DNA of 64,000 bases from DSVQ01 sp964484765 (GTDB lineage: Bacteria > Planctomycetota > Planctomycetia > Planctomycetales > Planctomycetaceae). The stretch covers positions 103,395 through 167,394 of the forward strand of contig CAZAGI010000005.1 in the NCBI GenBank assembly GCA_964484765.1. Direction: 5' to 3'. Shown piece after piece: positions 26,070-34,532 of this stretch; positions within the stretch are counted from its first letter, which is position 1, and every line of letters begins with the position of its first letter. Under the pieces are notes generated by a model. The model saw only the letters and a program-made list of their open reading frames with translations, was not told the DNA's origin and ran no database searches. The translations under genes were made by a program, and so were the position numbers.

Positions 26070-26696
26070 ATGCCCAAGAAACGTTATTGCGTTGCCGATC
26101 CCGAAGCCGCATTGATCGACCGGTTAATTCTCGACCAGGTCAATGCGGGCAGTCGTGTGCTCGATCTCGGGTGCGGCGATGGCCGCCTCCTGTGCCGATT
26201 GCGCGATGAGCGCGGCTGTTCGATTCAAGGGATTGAACTCGATCACGCGCAGGTGCTGGAAGCCATCCGCAAGGGCGTCCCTGTCTTGCAGGCGGACCTT
26301 GACGAAGGGCTGGGTGAGGTCCCGGACGCCTCCTTCGATTTCGCCGTGCTGAGTCAGACATTGCAGCAGGTGCTGAAGCCTCAAGACCTGTTGATGCAGA
26401 TGCTGCGCGTCGCCCGCCGGATTTTGGTGGTGGTGCCGAACTTCGGCCATTGGCGCGTGCGGTTGCAGATTCTGTTGCAAGGCCGCGCCCCCATGACCAC
26501 GGCGTTGCCGTACGACTGGTACAACACCCCCAACTTGCACTTCCTCTCGATGCTCGATTTTCACGATCTCGTCGAAGAAATGCAGCTCAAGATTGTCGGC
26601 GAGATCCCCGTCATCCGCGGCCGGGCTTCTCCCCGCGCCTGGGCGGCGAATCTCCGTGCTGACAGTGCGCTTTTCGTCCTCGAACAGGCGCGGTGA
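26070..26696 (+). CDS. metW: Methionine biosynthesis protein MetW
   Basis: A SAM-methyltransferase-fold protein that activates MetX in several bacteria. SAM motif I is VLDLGCGDGRLL, followed by QGIELD and the family-typical DLDEGLGEVPDASFDFAVLSQTLQQV. ITNFAHW-like VVPNFGHWRVRLQ and PYDWYNTPNLHFLSMLDF are characteristic of MetW. ATG 26070 is chosen because the open frame upstream overlaps metX. The 208-residue length is normal. Together with MetX it supports the direct or trans-sulfuration entry to methionine. Confidence 0.93.
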   Translation: MPKKRYCVADPEAALIDRLILDQVNAGSRVLDLGCGDGRLLCRLRDERGCSIQGIELDHAQVLEAIRKGVPVLQADLDEGLGEVPDASFDFAVLSQTLQQVLKPQDLLMQMLRVARRILVVVPNFGHWRVRLQILLQGRAPMTTALPYDWYNTPNLHFLSMLDFHDLVEEMQLKIVGEIPVIRGRASPRAWAANLRADSALFVLEQAR

Positions 26697-26704
26697 CACG
26701 TGGC

Positions 26705-27442
26705 TCACGCGAGCACGATGTCCGTGTTCTTCAGTCGGCCCACGATGGACTTGCGGTAGACGTGACTGCGCGGCTCGATGATTTTTTCGGTTTTCGCCAC
26801 TTTGACGAAGGCAGCCGCCGGTTCGGGCGATTCCTCCCAGCCCCACATCGAGAGTGGATAACGGTCCGGCCCGCTGTTCTGGGCGTACAACGTGTGATCG
26901 AACTCCGCGGCCGCGTGCACTTCACCGTCGTGGATATGGACGGTGGGGAAGAACAGTTCCTTCGGATTGCGGCGCGGAAAATCGAGCGCCATCGGATGCA
27001 CGGCGTGGTCTTTCGATTTCAACTGAAACACCGCGAAGCCGAAATCCCGGTACGTGGGCAGTTTCTCCCAGGTTCGCGCCGGCAGACGAAACCGCGGGTC
27101 GAGCCGATTCAAATCCGCCAGCTTGGGGGCGAATGACGCCAGGAAATTGCCGACATCTTGAACGGGAAGCGTTTTAGCGTTCGCTACAATGTCGCCGTTC
27201 GATTCCCGCGCGGGAAACCCTTCCGCGAGATCATCAAAGAATTCCGGGTAGCCCTTCAAATTGAGGAACTCGACATCATTCGATTCGATGTTCTTCGAAA
27301 CGGGCAACGGCAGAATCATCGCCAAGTCCGACTTGGCGGCGTAATACATCTGATAGACAAGCAGTTGCCGGCCACCCTTGGTGCTGCGGGCAAAGATCCG
27401 GGTATCGGACACGTCCTCCACCGGAGCGGAAAAGCAGCACAT
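26705..27442 (-). CDS. Conserved hypothetical protein (MCCFSxPV type)
   Basis: The protein begins MCCFSAPVEDVSDTRIFARS and continues as a single soluble domain of about 245 residues (QLLVYQMYYAAKSDLAMILPLPV, FGFAVFQLKSKDHAVHPMALDFPRR, LFFPTVHIHDGEVHAAAEFDHTLYAQ). I recall similar proteins in other bacteria without known function. The ATG at 27442 has AAGGAG eight bases upstream, so the open-frame extension to 27532 is discarded. Histidines and cysteines at the N-terminus and in HIHDGEVH could bind metal, but this is not established. Convergent with metW. Confidence 0.75.
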   Translation of the reverse strand: MCCFSAPVEDVSDTRIFARSTKGGRQLLVYQMYYAAKSDLAMILPLPVSKNIESNDVEFLNLKGYPEFFDDLAEGFPARESNGDIVANAKTLPVQDVGNFLASFAPKLADLNRLDPRFRLPARTWEKLPTYRDFGFAVFQLKSKDHAVHPMALDFPRRNPKELFFPTVHIHDGEVHAAAEFDHTLYAQNSGPDRYPLSMWGWEESPEPAAAFVKVAKTEKIIEPRSHVYRKSIVGRLKNTDIVLA

Positions 27443-27547
27443 CGGGCAACTCCTTGTGGAGACCGCAGACCGTTCCTGACACCCTTTCATTGTTTCGGTC
27501 GTGCTCCGGGCCGTCAAGCAGTTGTATGGCACGCGGACATTGTCCGA

Positions 27548-29164
27548 TCAGCGCCGCTTCACAGACCCGGGGGAACGCATCCACATAGGGGTCATGGAAT
27601 CGATCGCACCTTTGTGCTTTTTGACTTCCGCCTTGCGGCGGGCAATCGACCCCATCGGGGGATTCGCATCGTATTCAGCCTGAACGGAATCAGCGACACG
27701 GACGAAGTATGTCGGCCAATCTTCATCCGGATTATTCGCGAGCAGCTTCACGAAGGCATGCGAGTAAAAACCGCCAGTCGTGCTGCGGTACCAGCCCAAC
27801 TCATCGCGGCTCGTGCCATTGATGCTGACTTGCCCTTCGAACTCCGTCAGCAGCCGATAGAGGTGCCGAGCCTGTGTCGTGTCCACGGGGGCCGCACTTT
27901 CCATCGCCAGCGTGGGCTTATTGCCGAGCCGGCCGGCGAAGGTGTTGCACGACTCCGAAATCAGCACGGTTAACCCGCTTTTGCGACTTCCCCCCACAGC
28001 TTCGCGTTGATCCAAAAGCAGTTCGAAGAGATCACACCGGGCGAACGCTTCACGGCTGCCGAAGTTTCCGTTGTTCCACTGGAAATAGTGTCCGTACTCC
28101 CATTCCGGACGATTCTTCAGGTCGACGTCGTAACCACCGTGGGCCATCACATAGCAGAAAATCGTATCGTCCGGGCGAAACTCGCCGTTCTTGCCGAGCA
28201 AACGTTCGATGGCACCTTTGATGTCCAGATTCGACACCATGGCCGTGTTTTGCGACGGCAACAGGTTTTGCAATCGCGGGACGGACATCAGGCCGACTGT
28301 GGCCGTCCGGCTGCGATAATCCCCATCATTTCCGATGGAGACCTTCAGCTCCCGGAGCAGGTCTTCCGCGCTGACGCGCACCCCGTTGCCGATCCCCTGG
28401 TTGTTGCTGTCGATGTCGTTGGCCAGACCGATGATGATCGAGAAGATTCGCGGCGGCTCGGCGGCCGGCGCAGCGGCGTCGTTGTTGACAGGAGCAGTCG
28501 CCACGGACGCTGCGGAGTTCTCGTCGTCGACGAATTTCTTGAGCGCTGTGAGCACGTCCTCGGCTTCTTCCGCGAACTTTCGAACCAGCTTGACAGCTTC
28601 GATGGCCGCGTCGAGCGACCGGCGTGCTTTTTGGCCGTGGCCGGAGGCTTTACCGAGCGCCACGAGCAAGCGGGCCGCGTCCTGGCCGAGTCGGGTCAAT
28701 GTTTCCTGGTTCACGCCGTTCTTCGCAGCGAGGGCGGCTTCGGCCTGTTTCGTCTTGAGTTCTTTTTCCAGTGACGCGATCTGCTTGCGCGCCTCGGCCT
28801 CAGCCTTCGCCACAGTTTTGTGGTGCAGCTGCGCGTCTTTCAGCGCCTGATCGATGTTCCGCTTCTTTTGGACCAGCTCGGGCAGCAAGGGGGCTTTGGG
28901 TCTCGAAATCGCCGCTTTGATCTTGGCGACTTCCTCGGCCGCGGCTTTGATCTGATCAACGAGCGTCGTCAGCAATCCGCCGGCGGCCACGGCGTCATCG
29001 GCCGCGGTCTCGGCGGCGGCGACCGCGTCGGTGGTGGCTGGTGCGGCCTCCGCGGGTTTTGCGACGGCTTGCGCATCTACCGGAGTCTCTTGCGCAGCCG
29101 CGTCAAACCCCAAGCCGATGCCAACCAGTAAGATTCCGAGGAGGAGGTTCGTGATGCGGACCAT
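27548..29164 (-). CDS. Exported caspase-like (metacaspase-fold) protein
   Basis: Likely a periplasmic or surface cysteine-peptidase-like protein of clan CD. Residues 1 to about 24 form a signal peptide (MVRITNLLLGILLVGIGLGF). An Ala-rich stretch and long alpha-helical coiled-coil region (about 60-210; KQIASLEKELKTKQAEAALAAK) follow. From about 238 a caspase-type domain starts: IFSIIIGLANDID, then FCYVMAHGGYD with His342, and TVLISESCNTFAG with Cys406, the expected His-Cys dyad and spacing. The C-terminus has NGTSRDELGWYR and SHAFVKLL, which fit the later strands. ATG 29164 has GGAG upstream. Activity and target are unproven. Confidence 0.75.
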   Translation of the reverse strand: MVRITNLLLGILLVGIGLGFDAAAQETPVDAQAVAKPAEAAPATTDAVAAAETAADDAVAAGGLLTTLVDQIKAAAEEVAKIKAAISRPKAPLLPELVQKKRNIDQALKDAQLHHKTVAKAEAEARKQIASLEKELKTKQAEAALAAKNGVNQETLTRLGQDAARLLVALGKASGHGQKARRSLDAAIEAVKLVRKFAEEAEDVLTALKKFVDDENSAASVATAPVNNDAAAPAAEPPRIFSIIIGLANDIDSNNQGIGNGVRVSAEDLLRELKVSIGNDGDYRSRTATVGLMSVPRLQNLLPSQNTAMVSNLDIKGAIERLLGKNGEFRPDDTIFCYVMAHGGYDVDLKNRPEWEYGHYFQWNNGNFGSREAFARCDLFELLLDQREAVGGSRKSGLTVLISESCNTFAGRLGNKPTLAMESAAPVDTTQARHLYRLLTEFEGQVSINGTSRDELGWYRSTTGGFYSHAFVKLLANNPDEDWPTYFVRVADSVQAEYDANPPMGSIARRKAEVKKHKGAIDSMTPMWMRSPGSVKRR

Positions 29165-29516
29165 GGCCAAACTCCGAGGACGACGAGAGCGTTGCCGGCC
29201 TGATCAAAGCCGAAGGGCACAGATGAGCAGCAAATTAGCTTATCTTGCGGGGAAACCGAGCGTGAATCAAATTCTTTCCGGACGAAAACTCGGCGCGCAT
29301 CCCCGAGTTCATCCGGTCGTTCTATTTCCGGGATACCGGTTCTAGCGATTTTGCGCCGCGAAATTCCTGTGCCTGAAAAATGGCGGAACGGGCGTCGAGA
29401 TCTCGTCTAAGAATCGATTACGCCGGTCGATCATCTGATGACGGACGTGTCGAAGAACCCAGGACTGACCGACCGGACACGTTTTCCGTCCGCGTGGATT
29501 GTGAGGGAGTTTCATC
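29165..29516. other. Intergenic region between divergent exported-protein genes
   Basis: About 350 bp separating the caspase-like gene from the 124-aa gene. It has relatively A/T-rich patches (GGAACGGGCG flanked by CCTGAAAAATGG) that could hold promoters for both directions, but no clear -35/-10 pair was found. No repeat or RNA gene is visible. Confidence 0.45.
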
Positions 29517-29891
29517 GTGATTTCGCGTCGATCTGCCGGCGTTGCCCTGGCCCTTGCGGTGTTCGGCGGCGCTCTGCCAGCGGCTCATGCCGGATGGCCG
29601 TTTGGGAAATCGAATAACTGCTGCCCGGTCTGCGAAGCGGAGCAGCCCAAACCAAAGAAAAAATCGCTGATGAGCGCGGACGACGCTCCGTCGGCCGGCG
29701 TGGTGGACCTGATTCCCGCCCGCTACACGACGGTTCGCGCGGACCGCAAGACCGACGACAAGAAAGATGCTCCCGCGGACATCGAAAAGATGGAACAGCT
29801 GGAAAAGAAGCTCAAGGCGTTGGACACAAAGGTGAATCAGTTGTCGCTGGAAATTGAAGCCCTGGTCCACGTCCTGGAAAACAAGAAGTAA
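29517..29891 (+). CDS. Small exported coiled-coil protein (124 aa)
   Basis: Signal peptide MISRRSAGVALALAVFGGALPAAHA, then GWPFGKSNNCCPVCEAEQPKPKKK with a CC..C cysteine cluster, a Ser/Asp-rich linker, and a C-terminal helix (EKMEQLEKKLKALDTKVNQL) with heptad spacing that should form a coiled coil. Start is GTG at 29517 with GAGGGA upstream. No known family. It is 69 bp before the next exported gene, which also begins with a Cys-rich segment and carries a coiled coil, so the two may be expressed together and interact. Confidence 0.7.
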   Translation: MISRRSAGVALALAVFGGALPAAHAGWPFGKSNNCCPVCEAEQPKPKKKSLMSADDAPSAGVVDLIPARYTTVRADRKTDDKKDAPADIEKMEQLEKKLKALDTKVNQLSLEIEALVHVLENKK

Positions 29892-29960
29892 AACTCCCCG
29901 GCGACGGTGGCAGATTCTCACCGCGATGTGTTGTCCGCTTTGATTGCGGGAAGGATTCCC

Positions 29961-30797
29961 ATGTTCCGTTCGTTTTGCATGACGGCATTGGTTGGCATGA
30001 CACCCGGTGTCTTGCTTGCGCAGCAATGTGCCCCCAAGTGTGATGCGCCGTATCCGTGCCGAACCTGCACACCGAAGGACAATGCGGCTCCGGCGGACAC
30101 TCCGGGTCCGGGGAATTACCTGCGGGGACCCGGAACCGGCCAGGCCGCGGGCGAGAGCCGCTCGTTCGGCATCCGCGGTCCGGCATTGCACATTCCCGAA
30201 ATGCGCATCGCGTTGCCGACGATCGAGTTTCCCTCACCGGTGCGATTTAAGCGCGGCGCAGAAATGATTTTCGATCAGGTACGGGGGCCGCATTCGTTCG
30301 CTGCCGTTCAAGACTACGGCAACTTGCCGGAAGATGACAACGCGGCGCCTGCCGACAGCAAGGACGACAATCCAGCCCCGGTGCCGCCGGCGCCGTACTA
30401 CTGTCCGCCGGCGTGCGATCCGTCGATCTACGGTGCGACCACGCAGCGCCTGGAAGCGACCTTAGCCCGGATGGAAGCGATGGAGCGAGAACTCGAAGTC
30501 CTGCGCGCCGCAGCCGCCGAAAAGGAAAGCCGCAGCGCGAACGTCGCTCCGAATCCCGCGGGAGCAGCGAAACCGGTCGGCGTGTCAGCGGCGGCAACAG
30601 GCTCACACCCGGTCGCGAAGAAGCCCAGCCAGTTCTACCAGGCCGGTTACGAAGAACCGGCCCCCGCGCCCGCCCGGCAGGCGGCAACGACGCGACCGCG
30701 CGCCGGGAATATCGGTCTGTCCGTACCCACGGCCAGCACCAAACGCGTGGAACCAGACCAGTTCGGCACCTGGTCCCGGGCCAGTCGCGGCAAGTAA
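29961..30797 (+). CDS. Exported Pro/Ala-rich protein with helical segment (278 aa)
   Basis: ATG 29961 (AAGGA upstream) gives the signal peptide MFRSFCMTALVGMTPGVLLA, followed by QQCAPKCDAPYPCRTC, a stretch with four cysteines in 16 residues. The rest is Pro/Ala/Asp rich and disordered-looking, with a helical part (TTQRLEATLARMEAMERELEVLRAAAAE) that could form a coiled coil, and a C-terminal low-complexity part. No catalytic motif. Structural or surface role is a guess. It is followed by an inverted repeat that terminates the opposing gene. Confidence 0.65.
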   Translation: MFRSFCMTALVGMTPGVLLAQQCAPKCDAPYPCRTCTPKDNAAPADTPGPGNYLRGPGTGQAAGESRSFGIRGPALHIPEMRIALPTIEFPSPVRFKRGAEMIFDQVRGPHSFAAVQDYGNLPEDDNAAPADSKDDNPAPVPPAPYYCPPACDPSIYGATTQRLEATLARMEAMERELEVLRAAAAEKESRSANVAPNPAGAAKPVGVSAAATGSHPVAKKPSQFYQAGYEEPAPAPARQAATTRPRAGNIGLSVPTASTKRVEPDQFGTWSRASRGK

Positions 30798-30822
30798 GAC
30801 TGTCTCGGCGAGACACGGAAGC

Positions 30823-30857
30823 AAAAAAACGCGATCGGTGTGGCAACCGATCGCGTT
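30823..30857 (-). terminator. Intrinsic terminator of the 133-aa gene
   Basis: Arms AACGCGATCGGT (30828-30839) and ACCGATCGCGTT (30846-30857) are exact complements around a 6-nt loop. On the minus strand the stem is followed by seven U residues (A-run at 30823-30829). The stem can also stop transcripts from the plus-strand gene ending at 30797. Confidence 0.85.
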
Positions 30858-30885
30858 GTGCATTGCTCACGGCTGGAAACCGCAG

Positions 30886-31287
30886 CTACTTCTTTTTACC
30901 ACCCATGGCTTCCTGGCTGGGATCCCGCAAATCCTTGTCTTCAGAATTGGTCGAATTGGCCACAGGATCAAAACCGCGACCATTGGCGATCAACTTGCGG
31001 AGATTCTCCGGAGTCATCTGATCGGCCAGCGCCGGTTTGGATGAGTTCTTGACGAGCACGCGCAACCGATCCCAGATCGGCGACAACGTCACCTCGTCGG
31101 ATTTCACCGAATCGGGTTTCGGAAGAGGGTTTCCCACGGGCTGGATGTCGTCGGGTAACGTGGCACGCCGCCACTGCTGACCAACTCCCGCCTGAGGATT
31201 GAGCATGAGTTGATCATCGACGGCGTAGACGGTTGTGCAACTCAAGGCAACAAACGCCACAGTAAAGCGAAGTGACATAGCCACCAT
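30886..31287 (-). CDS. Exported protein (133 aa), unknown
   Basis: The first 22 residues (MVAMSLRFTVAFVALSCTTVYA) read as a signal peptide; Met4 at 31278 is an equally good start. The mature part is short and polar (PDDIQPVGNPLPKPDSVKSDEVTLSPIWDRLRVLVKN) and ends in a Lys-rich tail GGKKK. No family recognised. It has its own strong terminator, so it is probably a single-gene transcript. Confidence 0.65.
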   Translation of the reverse strand: MVAMSLRFTVAFVALSCTTVYAVDDQLMLNPQAGVGQQWRRATLPDDIQPVGNPLPKPDSVKSDEVTLSPIWDRLRVLVKNSSKPALADQMTPENLRKLIANGRGFDPVANSTNSEDKDLRDPSQEAMGGKKK

Positions 31288-31631
31288 TCCAACGCAAGGT
31301 CAATGCGGATGTGAAACGTAAACTCCGCGCCGAATTGCGATCCAGTATCAAACTGAAAGTCGACGCTTGTAAAGCACAATGTGCAAGGAAGCCACGGGCC
31401 GATCGCATTTCGGCAGAAAACGCCGATTCGAGATGTCCTTTCCGCGCCATCCCGCGTGTGAGGAACAGCCCCCCGAGTTTGCTGAAGCCGTGAGATACGA
31501 TCAATTCCCCCGCGACCGACTGCCGATTGCCTTCACGGAGGCATGCCGTTCGAAGGATTGAATGTCTGCGTGCCATCGACGGACCGCGTCGCCGGACGCG
31601 CCCGCGACTCTCGAATCTCTGAGGAACACGG
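31288..31631. other. Intergenic region between divergent genes
   Basis: About 345 bp. Open frames here are short and overlap on both strands. No repeat, RNA or promoter stands out; it should carry the divergent promoters of the 133-aa and 174-aa genes. Confidence 0.4.
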
Positions 31632-32156
31632 ATGTCGGGCAAAGATGCTCAGGATCAGTTTCGGCTGGGATTTCTCGCGGCGGTGGAGGATGCGGAACGG
31701 GGCGTGGTCGGCGGGCTGCTCGTAACCAATCGGTTCGGGCGACCGCTGGAGTTTCAGTGCACCACGCCCGTGAAACCCAATCGCACGCAACAGATTCTGT
31801 ACGGACCGACACTGCGCCCATACTTGCTCGCCGAGGTCATCGGCCGCACGCTGATGGACAAGGTCGGTGTGAAACCGCATCTCGTGCTCATCGAGACGCC
31901 GGAGTTGCTCGATCTCCGCACACAGATCGAGATTCCGGTCGCCACGTTCGCGACTCAACCCAGCGGCAATGACGAATCGGTGCTGAAACTGGGCCAGCAG
32001 TGGTTGGTGTTTCACTCCGAGCACGAGGAAGATCGCTCCACCGTACAGAAACGGCAGAGTCAGGTCCCCGATTCCGCCGATCTCCAAGAACCGTTCGAGC
32101 GCATTCGCGAAGCGCTGTCGGAAACGCTGAAAGTGCCGGCCGCGCGATCGGCATAA
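31632..32156 (+). CDS. Conserved-looking cytoplasmic protein (174 aa)
   Basis: No export signal. The sequence reads as one alpha/beta domain: MSGKDAQDQFRLGFLAAVED, VGGLLVTNRFGRPLEFQCTTPVKPN, ILYGPTLRPYLLAEVIGRTLMDKVGV, then a charged C-terminal helix. It resembles planctomycete hypothetical proteins; I do not know a function. It is followed, across a perfect inverted repeat, by the SNF2 helicase on the same strand 146 bp later, so a joint role with that protein is possible but unproven. Confidence 0.7.
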   Translation: MSGKDAQDQFRLGFLAAVEDAERGVVGGLLVTNRFGRPLEFQCTTPVKPNRTQQILYGPTLRPYLLAEVIGRTLMDKVGVKPHLVLIETPELLDLRTQIEIPVATFATQPSGNDESVLKLGQQWLVFHSEHEEDRSTVQKRQSQVPDSADLQEPFERIREALSETLKVPAARSA

Positions 32157-32176
32157 ATTGCCGGTTGTCTTCTCGA

Positions 32177-32283
32177 CGTAGCCCTGTCGCTCCGCGACAG
32201 GAAAGCCGATGAGAAGAGACGGGCATGATTCTCGAAAGCAGGCGAAGCGCCCGGCTGACCTGTCGCGGAGCGACAGGGCTACG
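32177..32283. repeat. Perfect 25-bp inverted repeat (family D)
   Basis: Arms at 32177-32201 and 32259-32283 are exact reverse complements, each also nearly palindromic (CCTGTCGC TCC GCGACAGG). The 57-nt centre is unrelated. It ends 19 bases before the SNF2 start codon. Confidence 0.85.
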
Positions 32284-32302
32284 TTCGTGATGGACACGGT
32301 TC

Positions 32303-34222
32303 ATGGATGACCTGACCACACAGGTTGAACGGCAAACGTCAACAACGCCGGAAGACGTTCTGCGCGGACCGCACTGGCCGGAAATTCGCCTCGCGGTCTC
32401 GGATGACGAAATCACCGTCGACTGCACGGCGGCGAACCTCACCGTCACCACGGATGTCTACGCCGCAGGATTAAACAGCGCGCTGCAGCGCTGGAGCAAA
32501 GCCGAACCGCAATCGGTTCCATTACATCTGCTCGCGCATGCTTCGGGTTGGAAACCGTCCAAACCGAAGTTGATCACGTTCGGTCTCACGTTTCCCGAAG
32601 CGGTAACGTTTCTCCCGTCCGCGGAGAAGAAAAAGGACGAAGATTTAAAGCCGATCGCACCGCCGAAGGTCGAACCGGAAACACCGACGCAGCCGACCGA
32701 AGCGGAGTTGCTCGGCGTCGAGATGCCGAAGAAAGAACTCACACGGATCAAGCCGCCAAAGGATGCGCTATCGCTCGAAGATCGGTTGTTCTACCTGTTA
32801 CAGCCGCCGTTGCAGACATGGCTCGCCGGGCAGGAACTGATCATGCCTTTCGAGCCGTTCCCGTATCAGTACGAAGGGATCGGCTGGCTGTTTTCGCATT
32901 CGTCGGCTTTGCTCGCAGATGAAATGGGCCTCGGCAAAACGATGCAGACAATCACGGCCATCCGACTGCTCGTGCGCGGTGGTCAGGCACGGCGCGTGCT
33001 GCTAGTCTGTCCCAAACCGCTGTTGCCGAACTGGCAGCGCGAGTTTCGCACGTGGGCCGAAGAGTTGCCGTTTGTCGTCGTCGAAGGGGACACCGATCGT
33101 CGCAAACTGACGTATACGATGCCCGGTGTGCCGGTGCTCATTGCCAACTATGAATCGCTGGTGCGGGATTTCGCCGCGTTCAATGAAGGGGAGTTCCCAA
33201 AGTTCGATCTCGTCGTGCTGGATGAAGCCCAACGCATCAAGAACCGCACTTCGCGCACGGCGGAAACGATGCGGGCGTTACCGCGCCGGCGCAGTTGGGC
33301 ACTCACGGGCACACCAATCGAAAACCGGCCGGAAGAACTCGGGGCGCTGTACGAATATCTCGAAGTCGTCCCGCCCAATGCGACACCTGATCTGAAGCAA
33401 TTGCAGATGCTCGCCAAGGAGTTCATTCTCCGGCGGACCAAAGATCTCGTGATGAAGGACATGCCGCCGCGGCTCGACCGGGACGAGATTCTCGAACTCA
33501 GTCCCGGCCAGCGCTACGCCTACGATCAGGCGGAGAAAGAGGGCATCGTCCACCTCAACGAACTCGGCGACCAGATTTCGGTCCAGCACGTGTTCGAACT
33601 CGTCTTAAGACTTAAGCAGATCACCAACTGGGACCCGCTCACCAACGAAAGCACCAAGCTCGACAGGCTCGACGCCGACATGGAAGAAATCGCGGCGTCC
33701 GGCGGCAAAGCGATTCTGTTCAGCCAGTGGACAAAAACCATCGACTGGCTTGCATCCCGCATGGAACCGCACGGGGCACTGGTTTACCACGGTGGCGTCC
33801 CGACGAAACAACGCGAACCAATTCTCGATCAGTTCAAGAACGATCCGAGCAAACATCTCCTGCTGATGAGCTACGGCACCGGTGCAGTCGGTCTGAACCT
33901 GCAATTCGCCGGGTATGTGTTTCTCTACGACCGTTGGTGGAACCCGGCGATTGAAGACCAGGCCATCAACCGCGCTCACCGCATCGGCTGCAAGAGCCAG
34001 GTGATTGTCACCCGCTTCATCTGTAAGGACACGATCGAAGAGCGGATTGACCGCGTGCTGCGAGAAAAGCGTGAATTGTTCGCCACGATCCTTGGTGAAG
34101 GCGATAACCTCAACCGCTCACTCAGTTTGAACGCCAGCGAAATCTTCGGATTGTTCGAACTGAAAGCCCGCCACGGCAAAGGTACCCGCACCATCGGCCC
34201 GAAACCCCCGGAAGCCGCGTGA
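32303..34222 (+). CDS. SNF2-family DEAD/DEAH helicase
   Basis: A superfamily 2 ATP-dependent DNA translocase. After an N-terminal 180 residues of unknown type (charged, with EKKKDEDLKP), the helicase domains contain motif I DEMGLGKT (206-213), VLLVCPKPLLPNW, the Walker B-like box FDLVVLDEAQRIKN, ALTGTPIENR, and the C-terminal LLMSYGTGAVGLNLQFAGYVFLYDRWWNPAIEDQAINRAHRIGCK, the canonical motif V/VI of the Rad54/SNF2 group. At 639 residues it is compact and lacks an SWIM domain. Partner proteins are unknown; a repair, replication-fork or defence role cannot be decided from sequence. Confidence 0.9.
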   Translation: MDDLTTQVERQTSTTPEDVLRGPHWPEIRLAVSDDEITVDCTAANLTVTTDVYAAGLNSALQRWSKAEPQSVPLHLLAHASGWKPSKPKLITFGLTFPEAVTFLPSAEKKKDEDLKPIAPPKVEPETPTQPTEAELLGVEMPKKELTRIKPPKDALSLEDRLFYLLQPPLQTWLAGQELIMPFEPFPYQYEGIGWLFSHSSALLADEMGLGKTMQTITAIRLLVRGGQARRVLLVCPKPLLPNWQREFRTWAEELPFVVVEGDTDRRKLTYTMPGVPVLIANYESLVRDFAAFNEGEFPKFDLVVLDEAQRIKNRTSRTAETMRALPRRRSWALTGTPIENRPEELGALYEYLEVVPPNATPDLKQLQMLAKEFILRRTKDLVMKDMPPRLDRDEILELSPGQRYAYDQAEKEGIVHLNELGDQISVQHVFELVLRLKQITNWDPLTNESTKLDRLDADMEEIAASGGKAILFSQWTKTIDWLASRMEPHGALVYHGGVPTKQREPILDQFKNDPSKHLLLMSYGTGAVGLNLQFAGYVFLYDRWWNPAIEDQAINRAHRIGCKSQVIVTRFICKDTIEERIDRVLREKRELFATILGEGDNLNRSLSLNASEIFGLFELKARHGKGTRTIGPKPPEAA

Positions 34223-34235
34223 CAACGCCGTACCT

Positions 34236-34299
34236 GCCCGGAGCGCGAGCGACGGGTGTGTTCCAATAAGTAAAAGAACCCGTCGCTTGCGTTCCGGGC
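34236..34299. repeat. 22-bp inverted repeat, family B copy 2
   Basis: Arms at 34236-34257 and 34278-34299 match in 20 of 22 positions, both exceptions being C/T (G-U pairs in RNA). The core GAGCGACGGGT with CCCGGAGCGC is the same as in the element at 9770-9853, 24 kb away. Confidence 0.85.
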
Positions 34300-34532
34300 T
34301 AGTTAAAACCTTTTCTCCTGACGGAAAAACTGTCGATAAAACGAGTATCGAAGTATGCCGATTGCAGAATGACGAAACGTCGTCGATTTGCAATTTCTGC
34401 CGCTTCCGGCGACATTGGATGAAATGCCCGCCTCGCAATTCCCGCCCGCCCCGAACCGCCCTTGGACCGTGTGTGTCCCGCTGATAAAACCTGCCTGCCT
34501 TGCCCGCCTCATGACGAAACCGAGTTTGTACC

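Noticed and set aside
24998..26077. 359-codon minus-strand open frame
   Set aside because: Antisense to metX, which has an intact triad; nothing coherent in the other strand.
28007..28774. 255-codon plus-strand open frame
   Set aside because: Shadow of the caspase-like gene, whose coiled-coil codons keep the other strand open.
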